DNA of 64,000 nt, taken from NCBI GenBank assembly GCA_015680685.1, contig MNCI01004224.1, forward strand, positions 69,716 to 133,715, written 5' to 3'. The translations under genes and the position numbers were made by a program. Source of the stretch: Gnetum montanum (Eukaryota > Streptophyta > Gnetopsida > Gnetales > Gnetaceae). The notes beneath the pieces are model-generated. The model searched no databases, was not told the DNA's origin, and saw only the letters and a list, made by a program, of their open reading frames with translations. Shown here in pieces: positions 23,081-34,329 of the stretch (its first letter is position 1; each line of letters begins with the position of its first letter).

Positions 23081-25606
23081 AGATCCTAAGAAAATTTTAG
23101 TTTGAAGGAGACTTGAAGGTATTAGGTACAAAAAAATATGCAGGAGTAGGATTGTCAATCATAGGTGTATGTGAAGGCTTAGGTGGACTACAGGGTTGAA
23201 AGAAAGGTCTTTTCTTTGATTAGGCATTACACCCATCTAACTAATGAACTAGTTGTAACCCTTATAGCATTTTTTTTTTGGTTGAGTTGGCAATTCACCC
23301 TACATAAGTGGAGCAGGTGGTAGTTGCGCAAGTAGAGGAGGAGCATGTGTAGGGACAAGAGGAGGATAAGGGTAAGAGGTGGTATCCCTTCTTTCATGTG
23401 GAGAATGGACTCAATAATAATCTAAAGGATGGTAGTGAGAATAGAAAGTAGAGATGTGACTAGAGGAGTCATGTGAAGACAATGGTTGTTGAATATAGTA
23501 ACCATATGGGTCAGGTTGTTGGTAAGGGTATTACTGCCTTGGTGGTGCCAGTGCCCATGATTGTGGTTGCTACCATTGTTGATACTGCTCATAAGGTTGC
23601 GGTGGAGCTTCACTTGCATAATATTGTTATTATTGGTGGAACTACCCGAAATTACCTTGAGGATAAGGTAATCTTCTGGATGTTTTACTTTATGTTAGTC
23701 ATGGATTTAAGGCATACATCTCAAAATCCTATAGATGTGACACTATGGGCAACATCCCTTAGCATGTACATACTAGCAAATGTCACATCCACCATCATCA
23801 TTTGATTCACTATCCACAACCTCTTCTATTACAACAATATTACCCTTACCTTTATGATAGACATGTTCAACTTCTTTGTGCCTAATGCACTCAAAATCAC
23901 TACCTTGTTCTTTGGACTCCTCAACAATTTTTAAAACAGCTTGAAATCTGCTATTCATGGAGTCCCATAACTAATCAACCTTGGTTGTAATTTTAGATTG
24001 AAATTTCTGGAGTGGCAAGGTTTTCTTATTTACCCCCTCATCAAATATAGATTTTTCCTCACTATCACAGAATTGAACCTCCCTTTTGTGAATGGAAGGA
24101 TCATGATTGTACTCTTCTACACTTTCTCGTTTTCTTAGTTCACTCTCCTCTTTGGCTACCTACTTGATTAATTTTTGTATCTAACGAGCACTTAGTTCTA
24201 ACAATCACCCTTGGGCATAGACACCAAGGGTTCTCCTCGTTTTTAATCAAAGCTCGTCTACTATGTGGCAAAGTTGATCTAATTAAGAATAACCATGGCC
24301 AGGACTTTTGTGCATCTAAGAATAGTATCAGTCGATGGCAGCCTCCAAGGGTTCATGTGTCCCTTGTTTCCATCCTTGAATTTTTTTTCTCAAGTTGGAC
24401 ACTCTAGAGTACATTTAATATTTATGATTGAACAACGCAAGCATGGTACTCCATCATTTGATAGATTTCGACTCTAAGGACTAGTACAAGTTCTCTACTT
24501 CTTTGATGAGTGTCCTTGGGAACAACTTAATTTTTTGCCACTCATTCTCTATGTTCTATAAGGCACATGCATCTTGAAAATCTTGAAGCTGATTTTGTAG
24601 ATCATAGTTATATCCTCCTTCAAATCGAGGAATATTATTCATATCTAACCTTTTGATCCAACTATCCTTCACATGCCTTGTTGGAATTCTTACTACCTCT
24701 ACGATATTAAGCATACTTTGGGTAGTAAGCAAAGGCTCATTGAGGCCTTGATCATGGTGCCTACGATGCCTTCTACTACCCCTTCATTCATGGTGATGTA
24801 CCTCTCTTGAACATCTACACCCTTGATCTTGCCTTTCTTGATGGTCCCTTCGATTATTTTGGTCTCATCAGTCATTTTGTTCATTTTGGTCACCTCCATC
24901 ATAGTCTCACCTTTTGTGGTCATGGTCAGAGCCTGAAGAAGAAGAGGATGATGATGAAGGGGAAGAGGAAGGAGAACTAGCACCATCACGATGCTTACTT
25001 CCACCTCTTTAGTGATCATGACTATGATCACAATCTTGCTTTTTGTTTGCATCCTTGCCTTAACTTGCCCCTTCAGATCCTTCTTTATCATTGGATCCAT
25101 TTTTGCCAGAACTAGGATTGTGAACTATGGACCATAAGTTCTAGTTTTAACCTCCTTCATCGAAGTTAAAGAGAGGAATATTACTAAATGGAAAACCCCC
25201 AGAGAAGGGTTCTCCACTAGCTTGTTGGTACAACAGGAATGAAGAATCGTTAAACCTTTTTCACTTCAAAGATTCATAGCACTGTTCTATTTGTCAATCT
25301 TATAGATGCTATGCCTCAATGAGAGGATAATCCCTAGCATCAGTATCTTGCACAACATACTTAGCATGATGTTCCAGAAGACCATATCGTATAAGCATTT
25401 GGTGGAGTATTGTAGGAACATATCAGGCAGCAACATAATGTTGTCCTTCATGTCACACCACCACAACTATTCATCTTGCTATAGGATGAAGGTAAAGTTT
25501 GGTACATACTCATTAGGATGAGCATATACTATTTGATATTATTGAGGCATTGGCTAATAAGCTTTATCAGACTTGGGCAGAGAATCACTCCTATGAGAAG
25601 AAGAAA
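23081..25606 (-). pseudogene. gag of element B (broken)
   Basis: It is homologous throughout to gag of C and D. The N-terminal domain lies at about 25560-25200, an S/H/R-rich linker at about 25100-24750, the capsid-like part at about 24700-24250, an acidic-lysine segment at about 24100-23780, and a Cys/His zinc-knuckle remnant near 23770. The expected start codon near 25606 is mutated, and stops are frequent. Confidence 0.75.
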
Positions 25607-25748
25607 TTTTTGATTAGATCAGACAAAACGTAGCATGCTTCTAGAGATTGTTGTAGTAATTGTAAAATATGATGCAACTTTAAGGTTCATTCCAAAAGTT
25701 TAAATAATTTTCACTTGATCCTAGATAGCACATGAAACAACCAAAAGG

Positions 25749-25766
25749 TACCCAACAATAGTGCCA
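25749..25766 (-). other. Primer binding site of element B (tRNA-Asp type, decayed)
   Basis: The minus strand reads TGGCACTATTGTTGGGTA one base after the LTR end. It is the same site as in C (18642-18660), with further substitutions. Confidence 0.65.
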
Positions 25767-25767
25767 A

Positions 25768-26583
25768 TGATGAGTGGCTAGGTACCCCTACGCCCAAACA
25801 TATGAATCACTAAGGTGTTACGCGTAATCCAATTGAATTCCATGGACCCATAGTTCTCTAGTACACTAGCTTTCTAGGAAGTGAAATGGGTGTTGAAAAC
25901 ATTTGTTGTCTTTCTAACTACACTTTTGAGTCTCAAGGGTATGGTTTAAGTGTAATTAGGGTATATGATTTTTCTTATTTTAGATTTTATAGATTTGATC
26001 ACCTACAACAAGAATGAAGACTACAATAATTTAAAATCTAATTTGTTATTGCCTATCTAGCCTAACAAGGGTAACCACACCACGTTCCTGGACACATCCT
26101 AAACACATATAGCATTGCTAGGCTACCAAATGTTAAGTGTTGCTGGGTTACCAAGTACTATATGTATGCTCGAAATGGTTGTGCTTGTGTTCATTAACAA
26201 TGGGAAATAAATTGCTTAATTCAAATGCATAAAGTAAAAAGCATGAAAGTAAAGTGCAATAAAGAAAATATTAATCTATTCTCAGTGCTACAAGGATTAT
26301 TAAAAGAGTTCATTTTTATTCCCGTCACACTGCTGCGCTCAGGTACATCAGTGCTTGAACAAAGAATTTTCCACACTTAGACTCCTTCTGTGGGCACTCA
26401 GAAAATATTCTAACTATGGAGAAAATAAACTATGAGAGCTTTGCTACTCTAACTAAAAAATGACCAAAATCTAATTCAAAAATTAACTCAAAATGGGAGC
26501 CTAGGCGCTATATTCATAGGCTAATGTATATACCCCAATGTCATGTACATGACATCATGGTAGAAGAAATAAATGATTCATCA
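25768..26583 (-). repeat. 5' LTR of element B (816 bp)
   Basis: It has TGATGAGTGG...GATTCATCA termini on the plus strand and aligns with 9799-10618. It carries a perfect 16-bp palindrome TGTCATGTACATGACA at 26539-26554, exactly where the sister LTR has a different word (CAACATCAGATACTCGATGTTG-like). Confidence 0.85.
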
Positions 26584-26914
26584 AAAAGCTAATCAAGAAA
26601 TTGAAAAACATATAAGTAATGTACTCCATTATGTGAAGGGTACATCTTAGACTACATATTATTTACAATGTGTCTAACTTGTTTAATTAGGTCTAATGTA
26701 CCATAGATATAGATTAGTTTATATGGTTAGTCTTTTTTATCTTATTAAATATATGGAAATCATTATATTTAATTAACTACATGATATAATCTTCCTATCC
26801 TTTTGTAACTTTTGTCGAAACCAAAACTAGATGACTATATCTAACCTCATATACATATAGTTAACACAATACTTTTGTAAAGCTTAAGGTAAATATAAAA
26901 ATATGTAAAACTAC
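26584..26914. other. AT-rich flank of element B
   Basis: No gene is seen. It may contain the body of the SINE whose tRNA-like head lies at 26915-26992, but no clear 3' tail or duplication was found. Confidence 0.35.
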
Positions 26915-26992
26915 TCTACTTATCAAAATTGAACCTATGAATTAAAAACCACAAGTTATATACTCTAACCAACTAAGCAATATCTTAGTTAT
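26915..26992 (-). mobile_element. tRNA-like SINE head or tRNA pseudogene
   Basis: On the minus strand an A box TTGCTTAGTTGG (26980-26969) is followed by TTAGAGTATA. A B box GGTTCAATTTT (26935-26925) starts 45 bp further on, the spacing found in tRNA genes. The A box fits the consensus; the B box keeps GGTTCAA. The anticodon arm is too eroded to name an isoacceptor. A functional tRNA is unlikely because the acceptor stem does not pair. A SINE is the better reading. Confidence 0.6.
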
Positions 26993-27011
26993 ACAACTAT
27001 TATCATTATGA

Positions 27012-27130
27012 AGTGTCATGTCCCCATAACCACGATGATGTTACCTTGTAATAAAAAGTTGTAATTATTATAATAAAACCCTTAATAAAAGGTAATTTTA
27101 TAATAATGAGCATGTTTCTTAAAATCAAAG
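27012..27130 (+). repeat. Dispersed repeat, copy 1 (TGTCATGTCCCCA start)
   Basis: It shares GTCATGTCCCCAT, then TTGTAATTATT-like, AATAA(A/G)(A/G)C(C/A)CTTAATAAAAGG and TATAA...ATG(A/T)(C/T)T(C/T)TTAA phrases with 40886-41003. The start resembles an LTR terminus, but no primer site or partner is seen. Confidence 0.6.
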
Positions 27131-27779
27131 ACAATCATCATCTCCTACTGTATTTAGGGTATTGTAAAAGCACTAAGACTTCCAAATGCTAGAACATAAG
27201 TTACTAAAGTATGCACTATGTTAGATACTGAGAATAATAAAAATGGATGTGGAGGGTGTGTGGAGTTAACAAGAAGGAATACAATGCACTAAGTAGAGCA
27301 TAAAAATATTTACTTCAAGGTACTATCTTAATCTCACAGTATAATCCAATAAGCTTACATACTTTTCTACAAGGGCATGTACACCTCTCATCAAAAAGTT
27401 TCTAGTTAACCTACTATAATTAATCTTCCTAGATATTAAGAAATGTTTCAAGAAAATTAAAATAGGTAGAAAGATACTACCCTTTTGATGCCTAATTAGA
27501 CTACTCTCTCAAAGGGGATGGATCATTCATTATGTGGATGATGTCCTCCAAAGGGCACCCGCTACATCAGGATAGGAAATGATGAAGTCTAAATAATCAG
27601 TGAAGAACAATGTACTATCATAACTATCAAACATTAGTTCAATAACTACATGTGTCAAAGCTAATTCAAGTACATCTAGTGCAAGACATTAAGAATATAT
27701 GAGAGACTATCACCTAGCAATGAGCCACTTATAAGAAGTTACTCAAATAGTAAGCTAATAACAAGATGACTTCTCTACA

Positions 27780-29556
27780 TGCTCAATGCAAAGAAAAGCA
27801 GTGTCTCACATTTGTTAACCCAATTAAATATGTTTTTCTTGCATTGCATCACAATTCATCATGATATTTGAGAAAAGAGGAGAGGACACATTGGTAGTCA
27901 TGTCACACCAAGAGGAATAAACAACTTCTAAGGTGGTAGTAGATTGCATTACTAAAGTATCCTAATGTATTAGTAGGCATCCAAATATCTATTGTAGCTA
28001 GATCAAGGGATACAGGAATAATGAGTGCAACCCAACATGAAGAAGTATTTGATAGACTTGTTAGTGCCAGGCCAATGATTTCATATATATTTAAAATTCT
28101 CAAAGATATCATAGTCATCTAGTTTAAGCTTATTGAAAAGAAGGGGAAGTTGGTTGTTTTAAAGATCCAACTACAACAAGTCATGTTACTAAACTAGCAA
28201 TTATGAGAAGTAATGCAATTCCACACCTAGTTATCTAATCTAGTAGTCCACCAATTTAGCTTAATAAGAGATGAAGTGTTTAATTAGTTGAAGGCTAAGA
28301 AACAACATGTGGAGATTGAAAAAGAGAAAGTTATTTGGGATACCTTCCTATCTGAAGAAAAGGGAATGCATTAAACAAGAACATTACATTGTTAGTAGAT
28401 GAGTAGATAAGAACAAAGGCCTTATCACAAAGAACCAAATATCACAAAAAATGAAAGAGAAAGAAACCAATTAGGAGATTATCTCAAGTACCTTCAAGAG
28501 TAGTGAACATGAGTTCTTGTAGATGTACATATATTACTAATAGAGAATAGAAATCTATCAATGTTGGAATCTAGAGTAATTATGCAAAAATTAGCAATCG
28601 ATATTGTAGCTTAGCAAAATGAGATCCTCAAATATGAGAAAATTAAGAACATTTACAAGGATCAAGTGGAAATCCAAAAGAAGATTAATAAGAGAGAGAT
28701 TTGATTAACCAAAGTAAAAATAAATGAATTTCTTTGGTAACTTTTGATGTTACTTGGTAACCCATCTTTGATGGTCTCAAAGCCTACCATCAAGCTAAAA
28801 TCAAGATGAAGAATCTTTAAATAAAAGAAATGACACGATATATGGAGCTGATGATATGCCATCTTATGATGCTAACTACTGGTAAACCTCATAATGAATT
28901 GGAAACATAAATGATTGCCTCATAATTGTTGTATGAGAACGAGCACAAGCTTCACTATGAAACATTTTAGAAGTTATAAATTACAAATATGAAGGCTAAG
29001 GTTCTCAAGGAAAAGTACATAGATCAATAAGAAGTTAGAGAGAACCTAATCAAAAGAATGATGGACTATGAAAAGTTGAAGAACATAGTGAAATCCTTTA
29101 ATATTGAATGTAAACATTTTGCATCCTAAGTTTTCAATGTCTAAAAGATATTTCTAACTCTATCTTGTCCTTGGGAAGTACCTCTAATGTCAACTCTAGG
29201 TAAACTTACATAGAATATTTATGATTCCAAGTTCAATGTGCAAAACATGAGAGCCCTGGTAAAGGCACTTAGATTGAAGAGTATAGTAGCAATAGTGGAA
29301 TACTAGATGCCAAAACCACGAAGACATGAGAATCCATTCCCACTAGACATTGCTAAGGCATATGCCTTATCATTTTTTATAAACCTACCTAATTTGTATA
29401 AAAATAAATATGTTTAAATTTTTTTCTTTTGTCAAAGTTTTCAATTACTAAAATAAATTTTATAATGTAGCACTCAAGTTTAGTTAAAGTATATTAGTCA
29501 GTTAGTCAAATGTACTTCCACATTTTATAAACAAAGTATATCCCAATTTTTTTTAA
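27780..29556 (+). pseudogene. Relic of the plant-transposon-protein / coiled-coil ORF (plus strand)
   Basis: This is the third copy of the ORF type found at 42850-45734 and 61080-63851. In one frame it reads TLVVMSHQEE, then KVVVDCITKV (about 27890-27955), matching LVM.H.G..TKAEVVVDYIAKAL of the copy at 45734. Further on, HEEVFDRLVSARPMISYIFK (about 28038-28098) matches HEELLDQLVGIG.PIPNIFD. The rest (28280-29100) is Lys/Glu/Gln-rich with a heptad-like look. The frame is broken by many stops and the N-terminal part is not clear. It leads straight into a PPT block and LTR start at 29591, so it belongs to a plus-strand LTR element. Confidence 0.65.
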
Positions 29557-29590
29557 CTTGAGGATGAGTTTTTAGCTCATCATTAGGGTA
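29557..29590 (+). other. Polypurine-tract block before LTR
   Basis: It reads ACTTGAGGATGAGTTTTTAG ... CATTAGGGTA, then TGATGA. This matches the block of element A (1780-1814) nearly base for base and shows that this relic uses the same 3' cis signals as the Athila-like elements. Confidence 0.75.
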
Positions 29591-29800
29591 TGATGAATAG
29601 TAATTTTGTACACCATGTTAAGGTGTCAACATTGATGCTGCTATATTGATGCATTGACATTAACATAGGTTAGGCTCCATTAATGCATGAGTGTTAATAC
29701 AATAGACATAAATAACTATATAAATAAACCACCTATCTCATTTATAGAACTATTTCATCATTAATGTAGTCAAGCCCTTGGTGTAGGGATACCTCTTTTG
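29591..29800 (+). repeat. 3' LTR remnant with internal deletion
   Basis: It begins TGATGAATAG. It contains word-like repeats on TCAACATTGATGC / CATTGACATTAACAT (29630-29700) upstream of a TATAAATA box (about 29726). It ends near GTGTAGGGATACCTC, the phrase found close to the 3' end of LTR A (GTGTAGGGGTACCTC). At about 210 bp it is far shorter than the 800-1100 bp relatives, so most of the LTR is deleted. Confidence 0.55.
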
Positions 29801-29824
29801 ATCCCCTTTATTCTTCCCTACATG

Positions 29825-30819
29825 TGTGTTTCGCAAGTTTTGGGCTTGAAGAAGATGTCATGGAGGGCTAAATGATATCATGGTTGAGATTGGGAACTAA
29901 CATGAGACGTTTTGAGCAGAGAGAATATGTTTTGTTGATTTGGCTATGATTTCAAGTGAGACATCTTGGTTGTGAAGAATATGTCTCATGAAAGACATGT
30001 TCCCTAGCCACAAGACATCTTGCACAAGATGTCTCCCTTAAGAAAAAGATGTCTCAAGTAAGACATATTGCCTCTATAAGAGACATCTTGGCCCTAGAGA
30101 GGACATATTGCAAAAATATTAGACATATTTCCTGAAAGATGGATTTTCATAGGATTTGTATTAGCAAGATCCTAGAGGACCTGCATGGCTGAGGAAAATT
30201 CTAAAAACACCTATTCCAATTTTGAAAATAGCTAAAATAAGATGGAGAAGGATGGAAACAACCAAGGAGAAGGTGAAAAGACTTGGGAAACATCTAAAGA
30301 GCCTTAGGTTGACTTGAGAAAAGGTTTCTAGATTTCTTGTCTTCCAATTTATCATAAATATTAATGTATTTCACCATTGTTGATAGCATGAGTGAGAAAG
30401 AGAGCTCTTGAGTATGGAGAGCTAAATAATAGAGAGTGGGTGAGAACATTTGGTGAGTGCAACTAGTGGTTGCAGCTCCAAGATCAACTTGTCATGTGTT
30501 ATTCTGTGTTCTATTCTCTTGCATCTTACATTGTGAGTTGAGATCTTATTCCTGGGTTATGGAAGATATTCTCTATTAGTTGTGTCTTGCACTGAGAGTA
30601 GTCATTGTATGATTGTAGAGCCTCATGCTCTGTAATATCATGTGAGTGTGATACGTTTTGGATGTTATGGGTTTTAAAAAATCCCATTATAATCTTCTAA
30701 TAAATTAAATAAAGATAGCTAATTTTCTTGTTTTTTAGCAAAACTTTTTATCTTTGCATAATATCTAGATTTAGTATTTGAAGGTGATAAATTAGTAGAG
30801 TGAACTTGCTCTAGTGTTA
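29825..30819 (+). repeat. Putative 5' LTR of a second Ty3/gypsy lineage
   Basis: It is placed by the primer site that follows at 30820. The upstream third (29905-30130) is packed with GAGACATCTTGG / CAAGATGTCTC words in both orientations. Downstream are GT-rich leader-like sequence and two AATAAA-type signals (30699-30715). The start at about 29825 is uncertain, and no sister LTR is in the window. Confidence 0.5.
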
Positions 30820-30836
30820 TTAGTATCAAAGCCTTG
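30820..30836 (+). other. Primer binding site, initiator-Met tRNA type
   Basis: It reads TTAGTATCAAAGCCTTGG. The common plant site is TGGTATCAGAGCC, so this is a lightly decayed version. It lies about 80 bp before the gag ATG. Confidence 0.7.
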
Positions 30837-30918
30837 GAGCTTAGATTGTGTTGAGCTTTGTGTTAATTTTTACATTGATTGTTTATTGGAAATTAGTGGA
30901 GGATTTTTTCAATTTCAG

Positions 30919-32745
30919 ATGGCAACCAAGAAGAAAAAGATGTAAGCTTTAAATCAAGACATGGAGAGCATGAAGTCTGCCTTCTAGATGATGGTCACTC
31001 GTATAAATTAAATCAACACAAATGTAGACTAAAATTCTAGTCCTTGCCATATCCAGACACATGAAGGTGAAGAGCATGTGTGTTCAAATAAAGAAGTTTT
31101 TACAATCAAGTAGAGACAAAGTGAATGAAGAGGAAGGATAATCCAGATATAAGAGTGTAGGAAACCATCAACTAAGGATTCTAATGGAAGGGAATATTAT
31201 TCCTTAAATGAGAAGTCTAAGGGCTCCAATGATGTTAAACACTTCTTCTCCAGGCAAGCTTGATGACAAAGTTAAGGTAAGGTTTGCTAGAGTATTCAGA
31301 AACGCTACAAGACTTTCATACATGAAGTTGAAGATTTTCAATGATGTAGATGATACCAATTATTTTACAAGTTGGCTAAAGGTACTTGAAAAGCATTTTT
31401 AGTTGGAAGAAATATCGAATAACTTGAAACTACCTATTGCTAAATCCCTATTAGATGGTATGGCATCTAGTTGGTGGAAAAAGAAGTCCTGGGGTTATGA
31501 AAGATAAAATGGTCAACCTATTAGAGATTGGAATTTGATGAAATATAGCTTGAAAAGAAAATTTAAATAGTCTTATCAAAGACAAGAAATCATTATGAAG
31601 TTGAAATTCTTAAGAAAATGTGATAATGATGTCAAAGAAATCTACATAGAATTTAGTAATTTATTCCATCAAGCTAAGGTAAACTAGGAAGAGTATGAAC
31701 ATGCTTCAATGTTTTTAGAAGGTCTTAGATTGACTTATTAGTAGGAGATATCTTTTTATGAGCCACAAACTCTTGATGAGGCTTATGACTTGATACTTAA
31801 GACTTGGACTTGAAAATAAGAGAGAACAAACTTCCAAGGGAAAGAAGAAAGGATCTAGATTTGAGAAGGGATCCAAGTTCAAATTTGAAGATAAGGAGGG
31901 CATCCAAGATAAGAAAATTGAAAGAGGCAATGAGAAGGACAAAGCCAAGAATGAACAAGGCAAGGAAGACAAGGATAAAGACAAAAACTCATAAAATCTT
32001 TAGTGCTTCAAGTGTAAAGAATGGAAACATAAGCAATGGGAATGTATACATCACAAGGCATCTAAGGACAAGGATGTGCAAAGAATGAAGGTGAAGGAGA
32101 CATGAAGCCAAGGTCTTTAGAGAGGAAATACTAATGCTCCAAAAATTGAGGATGTTTCTAAATTAAATTCTTGTGCATTCATGGGGAATGAAAATAGAGA
32201 AGATCACCCTAATGGGAAATTGTTGTTTTGAATTTGAGTTAGATGTTTGCTTAGTGGTGAATATATTTGCATTTTAATTGATGGGGTAGCCTAAGAAAAT
32301 GTTATTTCTTCTAAGCTAGTTGCTAGATTGGGATTAGTTTCGAATCTTCATCCAAGCCCTATAAATCACATTCATTGTATAGAGATTTTTCCCAAGAGGT
32401 GAGGAAAAACAATGCACTTTGAAATTTAAAATTGAAGGTTTTCATGATATTATGAAGTGTGATGTACTTCCAATAGATTTTGCTAGTTTAATTCTTGATA
32501 GATCTTGGAATGTTAAGAATGGTGCTTAGTTTTATGGAGCAAGAAATGTGTGGAGTGTAGCTAGACCTAATGGAATCCATGAGTTGATTCCTATGATGGC
32601 TGAACAAGTGAGGTACCAAAGCTCACTTAATGCTTCTTCAATCCTTCTAAGAGAGGGGGAATATATTAAGAAACATGATGAAATATGTTTTTTTTTTGTT
32701 GTTATGACAATAGTTGCTACTAACCATGATGACTTGTAGGTTGAA
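30919..32745 (+). pseudogene. gag-protease of a Ty3/gypsy element (iMet-primed lineage), truncated
   Basis: The ATG at 30919 follows the primer site (MATKKKKM, then a stop). The capsid part is readable from 31208 to about 31800: DVDDTNYFTSWLKVLEKHF, DGMASSWWKKK, FSNLFHQAKVN. It is followed by a Lys/Arg/Asp-rich linker and a perfect C-x2-C-x4-H-x4-C zinc knuckle at 32004-32045. The protease follows with CILIDGVA (about 32268; D-S-G changed to D-G-V), then ENVISSKLVARLGL and a LILDRSW box (about 32490; G-R-x-W type). Similarity stops near 32745, so pol is missing. In 31208-31800 five of six in-frame stops are TAG. Confidence 0.8.
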
Positions 32746-33127
32746 CTCCCAACCTAAAGCATAAGAAAGATTAAAAAAGTTAGGAAGTGAAGCTCATAAG
32801 AAGTCAACAAAGATAAGAAAAACTAATATTTTTTAAAAAAGATGATTTCAAGTGCTAAGACGGTTGATTTGAAAGCACTAAGTTATGAAAATAAATAATA
32901 AAAAAAAAACAAAGAAGAAAAATGAACTTATAGGAAGAAATAAAGAAAGAAGAGAACAACAAAGGAAATAATAGAAAATAAGTAGGAAAAGCAAAGAATA
33001 CTAGAGAAACAAGAGGAATATCACATATACACTAATAGTAGAGTGTTATTTCATAGAAGGGAGGCATGAAAAAATCCCTTAAAATACACCTATCTTCCTT
33101 TCCTTAAAATATACTATGAACACTTCT
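32746..33127. other. Purine-rich gene-free stretch
   Basis: It is dominated by AAGAAA/GAGAAA on the plus strand. No protein, RNA gene or repeat unit is recognised. Confidence 0.5.
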
Positions 33128-33420
33128 TTTCTACTCAACACCTAACGCACCTTCATTTCAAATAAGCTACAAGAATAGCAACTTAGATGGTTTGGACATA
33201 TGAAAAGAAGATTAGACAATGAATCTATAAATAAACATTGTTATATCACTATTCCAGGAAAGCCACTGAAATGAAGAGGAAAGAAGACATGGGAAAAAAT
33301 GATCAAAGATGATTTTAAAAAAATGAAGCTCTTCATAGAGATGAATGGTAAAAAAAAACCTTATGTAGCTAACCCCATTTTGTTAGAATAAGACTAGGAT
33401 GATGATGATGATGATGACTT
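33128..33420 (+). mobile_element. 3' end of an RTE-type LINE
   Basis: The frame reads QLRWFGHMKRRLDNESINK, then RGKKTWEKMIKDDFKKMKL and PYVANPILLE. These are the C-terminal words of plant RTE elements (LRWFGHV.RR, RGRPKKTW..V...DL, VADP..LG). The frame is followed by a (GAT)n microsatellite at 33396-33418, the kind of short-repeat tail these elements end with. The 5' part is missing, as is usual for LINE insertions. Two stops break the frame. Confidence 0.8.
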
Positions 33421-34329
33421 AACATACCCTCATTGGAGTTAAGCACAAGAGAGAAATGGAAAAGGAATAGAGGAGGAGAAATGAAATGATGAAGAAAGAA
33501 AGAAATAAATAAATAAAGAAATAGGAGAAAAAATTAAGAGAGAAAATAAAAAGTGTAAATAAATTCCTAGGGAATAGAAATTAGGGACATTGTCAATCCA
33601 TCAAAGATGGATGTTATGCCACTGAAGGATATGACTATAATACACTCACAAATAATACATGATGTAGATGCATATAGGCCACCTCTTCCACTTAATTTTC
33701 AACACACATGCACTAGGAAAATAATAAAATGGTCATACTTCCTCCTTAAAGAAGACAAATCACTTAAACCTTAAAGAGAGAAAGGAAGATAAAAGAGAAA
33801 TAAAAAGAAAGAAAATAGAAGAATGTGAAAAGAATGAATAGAAAAAAACTTAGAGGAAAAGAAAGATAGAAAGGGATATAGAATATCAGAGACATAGAAA
33901 AAGGACTTGTATTTTACAAAAGAAACATATGTAGTTGTGCTATAAGTAGGAGCACTTTAGCTAAGAATAATTGATGGAATTTGAAAGCTCATTGCATTCT
34001 AGATTAGTAAGGTAATATGTTCTATTTTCAAGAAAGTAAGTAACTAGGAAAGCTTCCTACTAATTGGAAAAAACTCCCTTTCTCCAATATTATGGAAATG
34101 ATATAACATATGATTGTCGTCATGAATTTCCTTAATTTTGATATGCTTCATGTGATGTCTCATACTAGTGCAATTCAAGAAGATTCAACTCACCACAATG
34201 TAATTGATTATTGACTTTCTCTAACAGCCAAGTAGAAAGAGTAGTGTAAAAAATGAAATCTATAAATTAATAAGTAGAATAGCTAAGTAGAAAGAGCAAT
34301 GTAAAAAAATAAGTACAACTAATGATGAT
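33421..34329. other. AT- and purine-rich gene-free stretch
   Basis: GAAAGAAA-type low complexity alternates with ordinary AT-rich sequence. The only structure seen is a pair of related phrases (AAGTAGAAAGAGTAGTGTAAAAAATGAA and AAGTAGAAAGAGCAATGTAAAAAAAT) at about 34229 and 34283. Confidence 0.45.

Larger units (their letters stand above)
9799..26583 (-). mobile_element. Element B: Athila-like Ty3/gypsy LTR retrotransposon, interrupted by element C
   Basis: Reading on the minus strand, this element has a 5' LTR (26583-25768), a tRNA-Asp-type primer site, gag, protease, RT/RNase H, integrase, a non-coding spacer, a PPT block (10619-10650) and a 3' LTR (10618-9799). The domain order PR-RT-RH-IN defines Ty3/gypsy. 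The RT and protease wording and the long 3' spacer point to the Athila side of the group. Flanking 5-mers are AAAAA (9794-9798) and AAAAG (26584-26588), a near-perfect target-site duplication. Element C (12594-19386) sits inside its spacer. All frames are broken, so the copy is dead. Confidence 0.85.

Noticed and set aside
26925-26980. Functional tRNA gene
   Set aside because: A and B boxes are present, but the acceptor and anticodon stems do not pair. Annotated as a SINE head or tRNA pseudogene instead.
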